Shown here in pieces: positions 1 through 7,779 of a stretch of 53,964 nt of DNA. Numbering within the stretch: position 1 is the first letter of the stretch; every line of letters begins with the position of its first letter. Under the pieces are notes generated by a model. The model was not told the origin of the DNA. It worked only from the letters and a program-made list of their open reading frames with translations, and did no database searches. A program made the translations under genes and the position numbers. This DNA comes from Chloroflexota bacterium (GTDB taxonomy: Bacteria; Chloroflexota; Anaerolineae; UBA4142), in assembly GCA_016208315.1 (NCBI GenBank), contig JACQYF010000044.1, positions 1-53,964 on the forward strand. The letters run 5' to 3'.

Positions 1-10
1 GCCGGCTTTC

Positions 11-631
11 ATGGCCGTCGGCTTGACCGGGCCCGCCGAGGCGATCTACCTGTTCTACAGCTTCCTCTGCCACCAACTCCCGCAGCGCTCCTTCTTTCTC
101 TTCGGGCACAAGGCGAGTTACAGTTTGGCCGAAATCGGCATCGCCTACAGTTACGACAATTTCTTTTCCCTGCGTCAATTCATCGGGAATGAAGCAATGG
201 GTTGGAAAGTGGCGTGGAGCGACCGCATGGTCGCGCTGTACGGCTCGATCTGGGTCGGCGGCATCGTTTATGCGATCTTCCGGCAGCGCTTGCCTCGCCT
301 CTCGCCCCTCGCATGGCTCTTGCTCGCCGTCGTGCCGATGGGCGTGGATGGCGTGACGCACATGATTAACGATGCCATCGCGGGAATCAGCGGCACGGGC
401 TTTCGGGACACGAATGCGTGGCTGCAAACGCTGACGGGCAACATTTTCCCGGCCAAGTTCTATGCCGGCGATGCCCTCGGTTCGTTCAATAATCTCGCGC
501 GGTTCGTCACGGGCGCGCTCACCGGGCTGACGACGGTCTGGTTTGTTTACCCCTTCATCGAATTCGCCATGCAGGATGTCGAGCGAATCGCTGCCGAGCT
601 TGGTTTTACTCAACGAATAGCGAACGAATAA
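11..631 (+). CDS. DUF2085 membrane protein (5' end may lie upstream)
   Basis: Polytopic membrane protein of 206 residues from the first ATG. The reading frame stays open to the left edge, so the true start may lie outside the window. The segment CHQLPQRSFFLFG near residues 20-32 is the hallmark CHQ...RSF signature of the DUF2085 family, and MGVDGVTH near residue 108 fits the second conserved block. Several hydrophobic stretches are present. No enzymatic role is established for the family. Its position at the head of a cytochrome c maturation operon suggests a link to membrane redox or heme work, which is inference only. Confidence 0.75.
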   Translation: MAVGLTGPAEAIYLFYSFLCHQLPQRSFFLFGHKASYSLAEIGIAYSYDNFFSLRQFIGNEAMGWKVAWSDRMVALYGSIWVGGIVYAIFRQRLPRLSPLAWLLLAVVPMGVDGVTHMINDAIAGISGTGFRDTNAWLQTLTGNIFPAKFYAGDALGSFNNLARFVTGALTGLTTVWFVYPFIEFAMQDVERIAAELGFTQRIANE

Positions 632-647
632 ACGAATAGGTGCAAGG

Positions 648-1232
648 ATGTCAAAGAATTACGTGCTGACGGTGCTCCTCATTTCGATTCTCTTCATGGG
701 CGCATACCTCGTGTGGACGACCTGGATCACTCCACGTCCCACCGTCGCCAGTGATGTACCACAGCAAAGCACGGCGGCGAAGATCACTCCGAGCGCGAAC
801 ATTACCATCGTTCCGGCGACGCTAAACAACGCGGGCATCCCCGCCAAACTCAGCACCCTCTCGCTAACCCAGACGATGACCGGCCCCGACGCGCTCGCCG
901 AATTCGCCCAACTGCACGGCAAGGGATTCGATCTCCTCGGCGGATACATGGCGCACTATGGCAAAGATCAAGCGCTCTTGTGGGTGGGGCAGGCGAAGGA
1001 CAACGCCGCGGCGCAAACGATGCTCGACGAAATGGCGCAAAAGATCGGGCCCGACAATGCGATGTTCAAGGACTTGCAGCCGCTCGACATTAGCGGACGC
1101 ACGCTGTACAGCGCCGTCGGTCAAGGACAGCAGCATTTCTTTTACGCCGTTAATGACAAGATCGTCTGGCTCGCCGCGGATGCCGAGCAGGCGCCCGACG
1201 CGCTGCATTCGCTGTGGAGCGCGGTGAAGTGA
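648..1232 (+). CDS. Membrane-anchored extracytoplasmic protein, unknown function
   Basis: A 194-residue protein with one N-terminal hydrophobic segment (about residues 5-25, VLTVLLISILFMGAYLVW) and then a soluble domain outside the membrane. No lipobox Cys and no recognisable catalytic motif is seen. It starts 17 bases after the DUF2085 gene and is followed by the first ccmE, so it is probably co-transcribed. The segment around residues 85-150 (LAEFAQLHGKGFDLLGGY, LLWVGQAKDNAAAQTML) has alternating helix/strand character. I do not recognise the family. A role in cytochrome biogenesis is suggested only by position. Confidence 0.6.
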   Translation: MSKNYVLTVLLISILFMGAYLVWTTWITPRPTVASDVPQQSTAAKITPSANITIVPATLNNAGIPAKLSTLSLTQTMTGPDALAEFAQLHGKGFDLLGGYMAHYGKDQALLWVGQAKDNAAAQTMLDEMAQKIGPDNAMFKDLQPLDISGRTLYSAVGQGQQHFFYAVNDKIVWLAADAEQAPDALHSLWSAVK

Positions 1233-1262
1233 GTGTGGGAGTGTGGGAGTATGGGGGTATCG
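1231..1262 (+). repeat. Short-word repeat before ccmE copy 1
   Basis: Degenerate tandem copies of GTGTGGGAGT / ATGGGGGTAT fill the gap between the preceding stop codon and ccmE. They create spurious upstream GTG/ATG codons in frame with ccmE. A similar block precedes the second ccmE. Confidence 0.7.
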
Positions 1263-1266
1263 AAAT

Positions 1267-1683
1267 ATGGCAACGATTGCTGTTGAGCGGCAAGGTTTCA
1301 AAATTCGATGGCGATATGTGATCATCGTGGCGCTGCTCGTGCCGGTGCTCGCGCACCTGTTCTTTGCGATTTCGCGTTCGCCGCTGACCAACTACTATGT
1401 GACGGTGGACGAACTCTTGGCCAAAGGCGCAGCCAGTGGACGCGTGCGCGTGGGCGCGCCGATCGTGCCAGGCACGATTGATTGGAACAACGGGGCGCGC
1501 ACGCTCACCTTTCAACTGGAGGGCGAAACGCGTCCCCTCACCGTGACATACCGCGGCTTTGCGCCCGATTCGTTTCGCGAGGGCGCAACGGTCATCGTCG
1601 AAGGCGAGTTGAGCCGCGACGGCACGTTCGCCGCGTATAACTTGCTCGTCAAGTGCCCGCATCAGTATGTGCCGGCGCTGTGA
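1267..1683 (+). CDS. ccmE: Cytochrome c maturation protein CcmE, CxxxY type (copy 1)
   Basis: Periplasmic heme chaperone that carries heme from CcmC to the CcmF/H ligation step. The protein is 138 residues with an N-terminal membrane anchor (about residues 14-36, YVIIVALLVPVLAHLFFAIS) and an OB-fold domain (YYVTVDELLAKG, VRVGAPIV, LTVTYRGFAPDSF, VIVEGELS). The heme-binding motif is KCPHQY near the C-terminus: Cys130 and Tyr134 form CxxxY, where classical CcmE has HxxxY. Cys-type CcmE is known from some archaea and deltaproteobacteria. The ATG at 1267 is preferred over the upstream GTG at 1243, because the extra residues are translated repeat. Confidence 0.9.
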   Translation: MATIAVERQGFKIRWRYVIIVALLVPVLAHLFFAISRSPLTNYYVTVDELLAKGAASGRVRVGAPIVPGTIDWNNGARTLTFQLEGETRPLTVTYRGFAPDSFREGATVIVEGELSRDGTFAAYNLLVKCPHQYVPAL

Positions 1684-1737
1684 GTGTGGGAGTGCGAGAG
1701 TTTGGGAGTGTGGGAATATGGGAGTATGGGAGTCAAT
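1681..1737 (+). repeat. Short-word repeat between the two ccmE genes
   Basis: Runs of GTGTGGGAGT, TTTGGGAGT and ATGGGAGT separate the ccmE copies, with the same word family as at 1231-1262. The block begins at the stop codon of ccmE copy 1 and supplies an in-frame GTG that lengthens the second ccmE frame artificially. Confidence 0.7.
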
Positions 1738-2190
1738 ATGGAAAACGTGATGGTCGAACCCAAGTTTGTGTCCAAGCCGCGCAAGTCGAACGTCAAGTTC
1801 ATGGTCGCGGGACTCGTGATCGTCGCGGCGATTGGCTTTCTGGCCGTATCGAGTTTTCAAGCGAATTCGATGTATTACCTGACGGTTCCCGAACTCAAGC
1901 AACAGGCCAACGCGGACGGCGCTGGCTTTTTCGAAAAGATGGTGCGAGTCTCCGGCCCTTTGCACAAGGAGAGTATTGATTGGAATGCCAAGACCATGAC
2001 CCTAAAATTCCACATCAACGAAGCCGACGAAATGTTTCCGGTCGTCTACGTGGGCGTCATACCCGACACGATGGAGAATGGGGAGAGCGTCGTGGTCGAA
2101 GGGAAATACACGCCTGAGGGCATCTTTAACGCATCCACGATTTTGGTGAAATGCCCGTCCAAGTATGAACCTGAGACAGGTGACATGTGA
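1738..2190 (+). CDS. ccmE: Cytochrome c maturation protein CcmE, CxxxY type (copy 2)
   Basis: Second CcmE paralogue, 150 residues from the ATG at 1738. It has an N-terminal anchor (about residues 19-38, FMVAGLVIVAAIGFLAVSSF) and then the OB-fold heme chaperone domain (YYLTVPELKQQA, VRVSGPL, FPVVYVGVIPDTM, VVVEGKYTPEG). The heme-binding motif KCPSKY gives Cys139 and Tyr143, again CxxxY rather than HxxxY. The two copies are clearly diverged, so they are old paralogues and not a recent duplication. Two could form a relay or serve different cytochromes, which is inference. The last codons run into a repeat block made of GTGACAGGTGAC words. Confidence 0.9.
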   Translation: MENVMVEPKFVSKPRKSNVKFMVAGLVIVAAIGFLAVSSFQANSMYYLTVPELKQQANADGAGFFEKMVRVSGPLHKESIDWNAKTMTLKFHINEADEMFPVVYVGVIPDTMENGESVVVEGKYTPEGIFNASTILVKCPSKYEPETGDM

Positions 2191-2250
2191 CGAGTGACAG
2201 GTGACGTGCAACATCCCTTGTCACTTGTCCCGTGCCACTTGTCACTTCTA
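2172..2250 (+). repeat. Inverted short-word repeat before ccmF
   Basis: Copies of GTGACAGGTGAC and GTGACGAGTGAC are followed by complementary CTTGTCACTTGTC and CCACTTGTCACTT words. The transcript could fold into a long imperfect hairpin between ccmE copy 2 and ccmF. The ccmF ribosome binding site (AAGGAG) lies just after it. Confidence 0.65.
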
Positions 2251-2261
2251 AGGAGTTCACA

Positions 2262-4277
2262 ATGACGTCAATTCTCGCCGATGTCGGCGCTGCAACACTG
2301 TTGTTGGCACTGTTGCTTTCGATCTACGCGGCCGTGGCGGCGTTTGTCGGAGCACGGCGCAGGCGCGAACGATTGGTCGCCAGCGCGAAGAACAGCGTGT
2401 TCGTCGTGTTTGGCGTACTCAGCATCGCCGTCGCGATCATGGAGTATTTCCTGCTGACCGGCCAATTCCAGGTCGAGTATGTCGCCCACTATGCCTCTCG
2501 CACCCAAGATATGATCTACAACCTTTCGGCGCTGTGGGGCGGACAGGAAGGGTCGCTCCTCTTCTGGGGCTGGGTGCTCGCCATGTTCGGTGTCATCGTG
2601 CTGGCTCAAAACCGGAAAAAGCACCAGGAGTTGATCCCGTATGTCATCGCCGGCTTGATGATCTCGGAAGCGTTTTTTCTCGTCCTAATGACGGTGGTCA
2701 CAAGTCCCTTCAAGATGCTTGACTTTGTGCCTGAAGACGGTCAGGGACTGAATCCGCTCTTGCAAAACATCGGGATGTTCTTCCATCCCGTCACGCAATA
2801 TTTGGGCTATGTCGGCTTTACTGTTCCTTTCGCCTTTGCGATGGCCGCGCTCTTCACCGGCCGCTTGAACGATGTGTGGATTCGGACGACGCGGCGCTGG
2901 ACGCTCTTTGCGTGGTTGATGCTTTCGCTGGGTATTTTGTTTGGCGGGCAGTGGGCGTACGTCGAGTTGGGCTGGGGCGGCTATTGGGGTTGGGACCCGG
3001 TCGAGAACGCGTCGCTCATGCCCTGGCTGACCGCAACCGCGTATCTGCACAGCGTGATGATTCAAGAGAAACGCGGGATGCTCAAGGTGTGGAACCTGGT
3101 CCTCGTCCTGCTCACCTTCTTGCTCTCGATTCTCGGCACGTTCATCACCCGCAGCGGCATCATCCAATCCGTGCATGCCTTTGGCGTTAGCTCGATGGGG
3201 CCGTATTTTCTCGTCTTTATGGGCGCGACCCTCATCATCTTCTTGTGGCTGTTGATGAGCCGGCTCGACGATTTGAAGGAAGAGAACGAACTCGATTCGC
3301 TCATCTCGCGCGAATCCTCGTTCCTCTTGAACAACCTGATCCTCGTCGGCGCGGCATTTGCGACACTGTGGGGCACGATCTTTCCGATGATTAGCGAAGC
3401 GGTCACGGGCAAAAAGATCACGGTCGGGCCGCCGTTTTACGATGCGGTCAACGGGCCGATCTTCCTGGCCCTGGTGATCCTCGTCGGCATCTGTCCGCTG
3501 ATCGGTTGGCGGCGCGCGACCAAGGAAAACGTGGTCCGCAATTTCCTGAAACCCTTCAGCTTTGCCATCGCGACGGATGTCGTGCTCTTTGTCCTGGGCG
3601 TTCGCGATGCGGGTGGACTGGTGGCCTTCGGCGTGTCGGCGTTCGTGCTGGCGACGATCGCGCTGGAATTCTACCGCGGCGCCAAAGCGCGCCTGCGGCA
3701 GTATCGCGAAAATGCGCTGTGGGCCTTGCTCAACCTGATCGAACACAACCGGCGGCGCTATGGCGGCTATATCGTTCATATCGGCGTGATGCTGATGGTG
3801 ATCGGCGTTGCCGGCTCGAGCTTTTACAAGACCGACGTTCAAACCAATGTGAAAAAGGGCGAGACGATCACGCTGCGGAATTACACCGTGCGCTACGATG
3901 GCTTGAAAGAGATTCAACGGTCCAACCACAGCGCCGTGATCGCTACGATTACGGTGACCGAAAACGGCCAGCCGGCGGGGATGCTCTTCCCCGAAAAGCA
4001 GTTCTATCCGAACCAGGAGCAACCCTCGACCGAGATGGCGGTCCGCAGCACGCTCGCCGAAGACCTCTACCTGATTCTCGCGGGCTGGGAGAGCGACGGC
4101 TCGGCCTCGCTCAAGGTGATCATCAATCCGCTCATCATTTGGCTGTGGATCGGCTGGATCGTGCTGGTGGGCGGCACGCTGATCACGCTGTGGCCCGACC
4201 CGCGCGAGGACCACGCAGTCGCGCGAATTGAGGGGCGGGAAAAGCTGCTGACGGCGGCGGTACGGGTAAACACGTAA
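2262..4277 (+). CDS. ccmF: Heme lyase CcmF
   Basis: Polytopic protein (671 residues) that attaches heme to apocytochrome c. The tryptophan-rich WWD signature is explicit: GGYWGWDPVENASLMPW near residues 234-250. The earlier conserved block YNLSALWGGQEGSLLFW and the late periplasmic block GGYIVHIGVMLMVIG are also present. Many transmembrane segments and a length close to typical CcmF leave little doubt. The ATG at 2262 follows AAGGAGTTCACA, a good ribosome binding site, and is preferred over the ATG-like start 30 bases upstream that lies in repeat sequence. The C-terminal residues VRVNT overlap the start of the next repeat. Confidence 0.96.
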   Translation: MTSILADVGAATLLLALLLSIYAAVAAFVGARRRRERLVASAKNSVFVVFGVLSIAVAIMEYFLLTGQFQVEYVAHYASRTQDMIYNLSALWGGQEGSLLFWGWVLAMFGVIVLAQNRKKHQELIPYVIAGLMISEAFFLVLMTVVTSPFKMLDFVPEDGQGLNPLLQNIGMFFHPVTQYLGYVGFTVPFAFAMAALFTGRLNDVWIRTTRRWTLFAWLMLSLGILFGGQWAYVELGWGGYWGWDPVENASLMPWLTATAYLHSVMIQEKRGMLKVWNLVLVLLTFLLSILGTFITRSGIIQSVHAFGVSSMGPYFLVFMGATLIIFLWLLMSRLDDLKEENELDSLISRESSFLLNNLILVGAAFATLWGTIFPMISEAVTGKKITVGPPFYDAVNGPIFLALVILVGICPLIGWRRATKENVVRNFLKPFSFAIATDVVLFVLGVRDAGGLVAFGVSAFVLATIALEFYRGAKARLRQYRENALWALLNLIEHNRRRYGGYIVHIGVMLMVIGVAGSSFYKTDVQTNVKKGETITLRNYTVRYDGLKEIQRSNHSAVIATITVTENGQPAGMLFPEKQFYPNQEQPSTEMAVRSTLAEDLYLILAGWESDGSASLKVIINPLIIWLWIGWIVLVGGTLITLWPDPREDHAVARIEGREKLLTAAVRVNT

Positions 4278-4345
4278 ACAGGTAGACAGGTAGACAAGTA
4301 GACAGGGACTTGTTTACGTGTGTACCTGTCTACCTGTGCACCTTC
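4265..4345 (+). repeat. Inverted short-word repeat between ccmF and ccmH
   Basis: AACACGTAAACAGG and AGGTAGACAGGTA words are followed by TTTACGTGT and TACCTGTCTACCT, giving a long inverted repeat. It begins in the final codons of ccmF and stops just before the ccmH ribosome binding site. Confidence 0.75.
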
Positions 4346-4361
4346 TCCTCAAGAGGCAACT

Positions 4362-4829
4362 ATGCGATACTTGAAAATACTCGTCGTCCTCAGACTCTTG
4401 CTCGCCTTCACTACCATGCCCGCGTTCGCCGAAGGGCCGGTGGACGAAATTGGCACGAACTTGATGTGCCAGTGTGGCTGCACGATGGTCTTGTCCAGTT
4501 GCGATTGCGGCACCGCCGAACAGATGCGCGGCGAAATTCGCGACCTGTTGGGGCAGGGCAAATCGCAACAGCAGATCCTCGACTATTACGTCGGCAAGTA
4601 TGGCGAAAAAGTGCTCGCCGCGCCGGTCGCCCAAGGATTCAACATCAGCGCGTACGTCACGCCGTTTGCCGCGATCCTGCTGGGAGAGGGCCTCATCGCG
4701 TTGATTGTGCGCCAATGGGTCATTCGCACGCGCACGACCGCGCCGCAACCGGTTCCCGTACCTATCGCCGCGAGCTCGCCCGACGAATTACGCGCGCGAT
4801 TGGCACGCGAGTTGCAAGCATACGAGTGA
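4362..4829 (+). CDS. ccmH: Cytochrome c maturation thiol protein CcmH (Cys-rich variant)
   Basis: Membrane-anchored oxidoreductase that handles the CxxCH thiols of apocytochrome c before heme ligation. The 155-residue protein has a signal peptide (about 1-23), a helical CcmH domain (MCQCGC...CDC, GEIRDLLGQGKSQQQILDYYVGKYG) and a C-terminal membrane segment (about 97-116). Instead of the proteobacterial LRCxxCQN it carries Cys36, Cys38 and Cys40 plus Cys47 and Cys49. Extra Cys of this kind are familiar in non-proteobacterial CcmH. The ATG at 4362 follows AAGAGG. Confidence 0.9.
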   Translation: MRYLKILVVLRLLLAFTTMPAFAEGPVDEIGTNLMCQCGCTMVLSSCDCGTAEQMRGEIRDLLGQGKSQQQILDYYVGKYGEKVLAAPVAQGFNISAYVTPFAAILLGEGLIALIVRQWVIRTRTTAPQPVPVPIAASSPDELRARLARELQAYE

Positions 4830-4916
4830 AAGTGCGAAGTTGGAAGTTCGAAGTGCCTAAAGTGGGAAGTGGATTTCACTTCGCACTTTAGACACTTGAA
4901 ACTTGACACTTGGAGT
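4829..4916 (+). repeat. Inverted short-word repeat between ccmH and the zinc-ribbon gene
   Basis: AAAGTGCGAAGT (4829-4840) is exactly complementary to ACTTCGCACTTT (4878-4889), within further GAAGT/ACTTG words. The block starts inside the ccmH stop codon and ends at the ribosome binding site of the next gene. Confidence 0.75.
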
Positions 4917-4920
4917 TCTG

Positions 4921-5403
4921 ATGAGCGCCATTTTGATTGCGATTCTCGCCGTCGCGGCGATCAGCATTGCGTTGTACCCGCTCTTTGAAGTACAACGCCG
5001 ACCCGCGCGTGCGCCGGCGACGATAGATTCTGATCTTGAGAATTTGCTCAGCGCGCGCGAGGCCACCTACAGCGCGATCAAGGATTTGGAAACCGATCAC
5101 GCTATGGGGAAACTTTCCGACACGGACTATGCCACCTTGCGCGCCAAGTACGAGGGCAAGGCGCTGACGATCTTGCAGAAACTGGACGCCGCGCAGGCGA
5201 GTGTCCAACACGCGCAGCGCGCCGCGGCGTCCAAGGGCGCCTGCGCGCAATGCGGGACGCCGGTCGTCGCCGGGGCCAAGTTCTGCCGTGGCTGTGGGGC
5301 GGGCGTCGGCGCGGCGTGCGGATCGTGCGGCGCGCCGGTTGCCGCCGATGCCAAATTCTGCCGTCGCTGCGGTACGCCGGTCGCCGCGCTGCAACCGGCG
5401 TGA
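4921..5403 (+). CDS. CcmI-like membrane protein with C-terminal double zinc ribbon
   Basis: A 160-residue protein with an N-terminal transmembrane helix (about 4-21), a charged helical segment (LLSAREATYSAIKDLETDHA, GKLSDTDYATLRAKYEGKAL) and two zinc ribbons at the C-terminus (CAQCG...CRGCG and CGSCG...CRRCG). The helical segment resembles the cytoplasmic linker region of CcmI, which works with CcmH to present apocytochrome c. The zinc ribbons are not part of classical CcmI. It lies between ccmH and ccmC, the expected place for ccmI. The ATG at 4921 follows GGAG. Metal binding by the ribbons is inferred from four CxxC pairs. Confidence 0.75.
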   Translation: MSAILIAILAVAAISIALYPLFEVQRRPARAPATIDSDLENLLSAREATYSAIKDLETDHAMGKLSDTDYATLRAKYEGKALTILQKLDAAQASVQHAQRAAASKGACAQCGTPVVAGAKFCRGCGAGVGAACGSCGAPVAADAKFCRRCGTPVAALQPA

Positions 5404-5420
5404 GTGATCAGGAGAATCCA

Positions 5421-6206
5421 ATGGGAATGATGGCTGTTCCTAAACCTGTGGCTGACGACCGAGAGCGAGCTGCGCCGGGGCACTCTAATGAGCGGCTGCT
5501 TTCAACGGCCACGTATTGGCAATTCGTCAACAGCGCGGCACTGATGCGGGTGCTGGCGTTGTTGACGGCCGGCGCGCTCGCCCTCGCGTTATGGATGGCG
5601 CTGTTCTACGCGCCGCGCGAAATGATGATGGGCGACGCCCAGCGCATTTTCTACTTTCACGTCCCCAGCGCCTGGATCGGCTTTTTCGCGTTCTTCGTGG
5701 TGTTCGTCGCCAGTCTCATGTTCCTACGGACGCGTCAGCGTCGCTGGGACGCGCTGGCGCTCGCCGCCGCCGAGATCGGCGTGGTGTTTACGACGCTCGT
5801 GCTTTTGACCGGCCCCTTGTGGGGCAAGGTGGTCTGGGGCGTCTATTGGGTTTGGGACGCGCGCCTGACGACGACGCTCATTTTGTGGCTCATCTACGTT
5901 GGCTATCTCATGCTGCGCTCGTCCGCGGAAGGTGAGCGGCGCGCGCGCTTTGCCGCCGTGTTGGGCATCGTCGGTTTTCTCGACGTGCCCCTCATCTATC
6001 TGTCCGTCTCGTGGTGGCGTACGATGCACCCGGGCTATGTCGCCACCGAGCCGGGGGCGCTGGCGCCGCAAATGAGCCAGACGTTGATGGTGGCGCTCGC
6101 GTCGTTCACGCTGCTGTTTGCGCTCTTGCTCGTCGCGCGTTTGCGACTGGAGCAGGTGCGAGATCGCTTGAACGTACTGCGCGCCCGAGCGGAAGGTGGA
6201 CAATGA
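5421..6206 (+). CDS. ccmC: Heme handling protein CcmC
   Basis: Integral membrane protein (261 residues) that delivers heme to CcmE. The diagnostic WWD-domain motif appears as WGVYWVWDARLT, flanked by conserved His residues (FYFHVPSAWI before it, WWRTMHPGY after it) that are the family's heme ligands. Six hydrophobic segments are visible. The ATG at 5421 follows AGGAGAATCCA, a good ribosome binding site. The gene ends in an ATGA overlap with the next small gene, which implies translational coupling. Confidence 0.95.
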   Translation: MGMMAVPKPVADDRERAAPGHSNERLLSTATYWQFVNSAALMRVLALLTAGALALALWMALFYAPREMMMGDAQRIFYFHVPSAWIGFFAFFVVFVASLMFLRTRQRRWDALALAAAEIGVVFTTLVLLTGPLWGKVVWGVYWVWDARLTTTLILWLIYVGYLMLRSSAEGERRARFAAVLGIVGFLDVPLIYLSVSWWRTMHPGYVATEPGALAPQMSQTLMVALASFTLLFALLLVARLRLEQVRDRLNVLRARAEGGQ

Positions 6207-6328
6207 TCTATTTGATAGTCGCTTACGCGCCTATTGCGGTGGTGTTGAGCGGTTATGGTCTCTACGTTTGGCAACGAACGCGGGATGCCCAGGCGCAAGT
6301 CCGCGCGCTGGAAACCGAAGAGAGATAA
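6203..6328 (+). CDS. ccmD: CcmD-like small membrane protein
   Basis: A 41-residue protein starting in an ATGA overlap with the ccmC stop. It has one transmembrane helix (YLIVAYAPIAVVLSGYGLYV) followed by a charged cytoplasmic tail (QRTRDAQAQVRALETEER). Size, topology and position right after ccmC match CcmD, the small subunit that helps release holo-CcmE from CcmC. CcmD is poorly conserved in sequence, so the call rests mainly on architecture and context. Confidence 0.75.
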   Translation: MIYLIVAYAPIAVVLSGYGLYVWQRTRDAQAQVRALETEER

Positions 6329-6340
6329 GGGGAGCTTGCC

Positions 6341-7048
6341 ATGTTTGCGGTCAGTGTGCTGCTGCCGCTCGCCTCGAGCATCTTGAGTTTTGTTTTCGCG
6401 GCGGCGATTTTTGGCCGGTACTTGCGCCGGCCTGGACACCATCACCTTTTCGTGTGGGGCATTGGCACGGTGTTTTACGGGATCGGCGGCGCGAGCGAGG
6501 CGCTGACCGGCGCATTTGGCTTCAGCCCCGTCGTTTTGAAAATCTGGTATCTGTTCGGCGCGATTTTGGTCGCGGCGTGGTTGGGACCGGGCACGGTGTT
6601 TCTCCTCGCGCGCGACCGGTGGGTGCGGGTCACGACGATTGTTCTGGTGATCGCCTCGGTCTTCGCCGCGTTCGCAGTGGCGCTGGCGAGCGTTGACCCG
6701 ACCTATCAGGCGGGCGCGGAACTGACCGGCAAAGCGTTCACCACAACCTGGGTGCGGATGCTGACGCCGTTCTTCAACATCTACGGAACAGTGACGCTCG
6801 CCGGCGGCGCGCTCTACTCGGCCGGGCTGTTCTGGCGCAAGCGCGTCTTGCCCCAGCGCATGATCGGCAACATCTTGATCGCCGCGGGCGCGATGATGCC
6901 CGCGTTCGGCGGGGTGTTGAATCGCTTTGGATTGCCGGGGCTTTACCTGGGCGAATTCGCCGGCATCTTGCTAATGTACGTCGGATTCTTGCAGGCGACC
7001 GCCGTCGTGCCGCAGCCGTCGGCGGCGATGGCGCGGGCCGTGGAATAG
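6341..7048 (+). CDS. Seven-helix membrane protein, unknown, in ccm operon
   Basis: A 235-residue protein with about seven transmembrane segments. No catalytic motif is recognised. Histidines near residues 33-35 (PGHHHLF) and a conserved-looking YLFGAILVAAWLGPGTVFLL segment could matter for cofactor binding, but this is speculation. It starts 12 bases after the CcmD-like gene with a GGGGAG ribosome binding site, so it belongs to the ccm operon. A heme or quinone membrane function is possible from context only. Confidence 0.6.
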   Translation: MFAVSVLLPLASSILSFVFAAAIFGRYLRRPGHHHLFVWGIGTVFYGIGGASEALTGAFGFSPVVLKIWYLFGAILVAAWLGPGTVFLLARDRWVRVTTIVLVIASVFAAFAVALASVDPTYQAGAELTGKAFTTTWVRMLTPFFNIYGTVTLAGGALYSAGLFWRKRVLPQRMIGNILIAAGAMMPAFGGVLNRFGLPGLYLGEFAGILLMYVGFLQATAVVPQPSAAMARAVE

Positions 7049-7059
7049 CCGGTCGCGCG

Positions 7060-7215
7060 ATGCCCAAGAACTCGTCCCGCCCGCATCCGCCTACGCGCCC
7101 TGAACATTCGGAAAGGTATTGGGCGGCGGCAAAATACGTCATCCTGATGCTCGCGGCCCTGATGTTCATTGCTCTGGCATTGGCGGTGATCGTTTTGCTG
7201 CGTGCGGTATGGTAG
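7060..7215 (+). CDS. Small single-helix membrane peptide
   Basis: A 51-residue frame fits tightly between the seven-helix protein (11 bases upstream) and the first thioredoxin (6 bases downstream). A polar N-terminus (MPKNSSRPHPPTRPEHSERY) is followed by one hydrophobic helix (YVILMLAALMFIALALAVIV). There is no strong ribosome binding site. It is not recognised. The tight packing and clean transmembrane segment make it a plausible real gene. Confidence 0.5.
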   Translation: MPKNSSRPHPPTRPEHSERYWAAAKYVILMLAALMFIALALAVIVLLRAVW

Positions 7216-7221
7216 AGTTGC

Positions 7222-7764
7222 ATGGACAAGCCACGCGTTCGCCGGCGCGCTTTCGGGATTGCGGCAGTCCTTCTGCTGATTCTGGCGGGGGTCGCGCTCA
7301 CGCAAATGCCGCTCGTTACGCCGTTCTCGCCCGCGCCGCGCATCGGGAGCCGGATGCTGGATTTCACACTGCCGGCCACGACAGGCGAGAGCGTCTCGAC
7401 GACTCAATTCGTGGGCCAGGTGCTCATCGTCAACTTTTGGGCGACGTGGTGCGTACCATGCCGCCAAGAAATGCCGGCGCTGCAAGAGATCTACGACGCG
7501 CATCGCGAACACGGACTCGTCTTGCTCGGCGTGGATTACGGCGAAGACCGCGAGCAAGTCGTGAACTATGCGCGCGAGCTCGGCGTCTCGTTCCCGCTGC
7601 TGTTGGATCGCGATACGGCGGTCGGACAGCGCTATCGCGTGCAGGGATTGCCGACGACCGTTTTCGTAGATCGGCAGGGCATTATTCGCGATGTAGTCGT
7701 GGGCGGCCCGATGAATATCTTGTATATCGAAGCCAAAATCCTGCCGCTGCTGGACGAGAAGTAA
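7222..7764 (+). CDS. TlpA/ResA-type membrane-anchored thioredoxin (copy 1)
   Basis: Extracytoplasmic thiol reductase of 180 residues. An N-terminal anchor (about 11-28) is followed by a thioredoxin domain with the active site WCVPC (Cys77, Cys80) and the conserved cis-proline region (VQGLPTTVFVDRQG). In a ccm operon such proteins act like CcmG/ResA, keeping apocytochrome CxxCH thiols reduced with electrons from CcdA. The two thioredoxins and CcdA form one run here. The choice of physiological substrate between apocytochrome and the downstream selenoprotein is open. Confidence 0.88.
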   Translation: MDKPRVRRRAFGIAAVLLLILAGVALTQMPLVTPFSPAPRIGSRMLDFTLPATTGESVSTTQFVGQVLIVNFWATWCVPCRQEMPALQEIYDAHREHGLVLLGVDYGEDREQVVNYARELGVSFPLLLDRDTAVGQRYRVQGLPTTVFVDRQGIIRDVVVGGPMNILYIEAKILPLLDEK

Positions 7765-7779
7765 AAGAAAGAGGTACGG

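Noticed and set aside
2685..4214. Long antisense frame opposite ccmF
   Set aside because: Shadow of ccmF; composition is Arg/His/Asp-rich nonsense with no family match.
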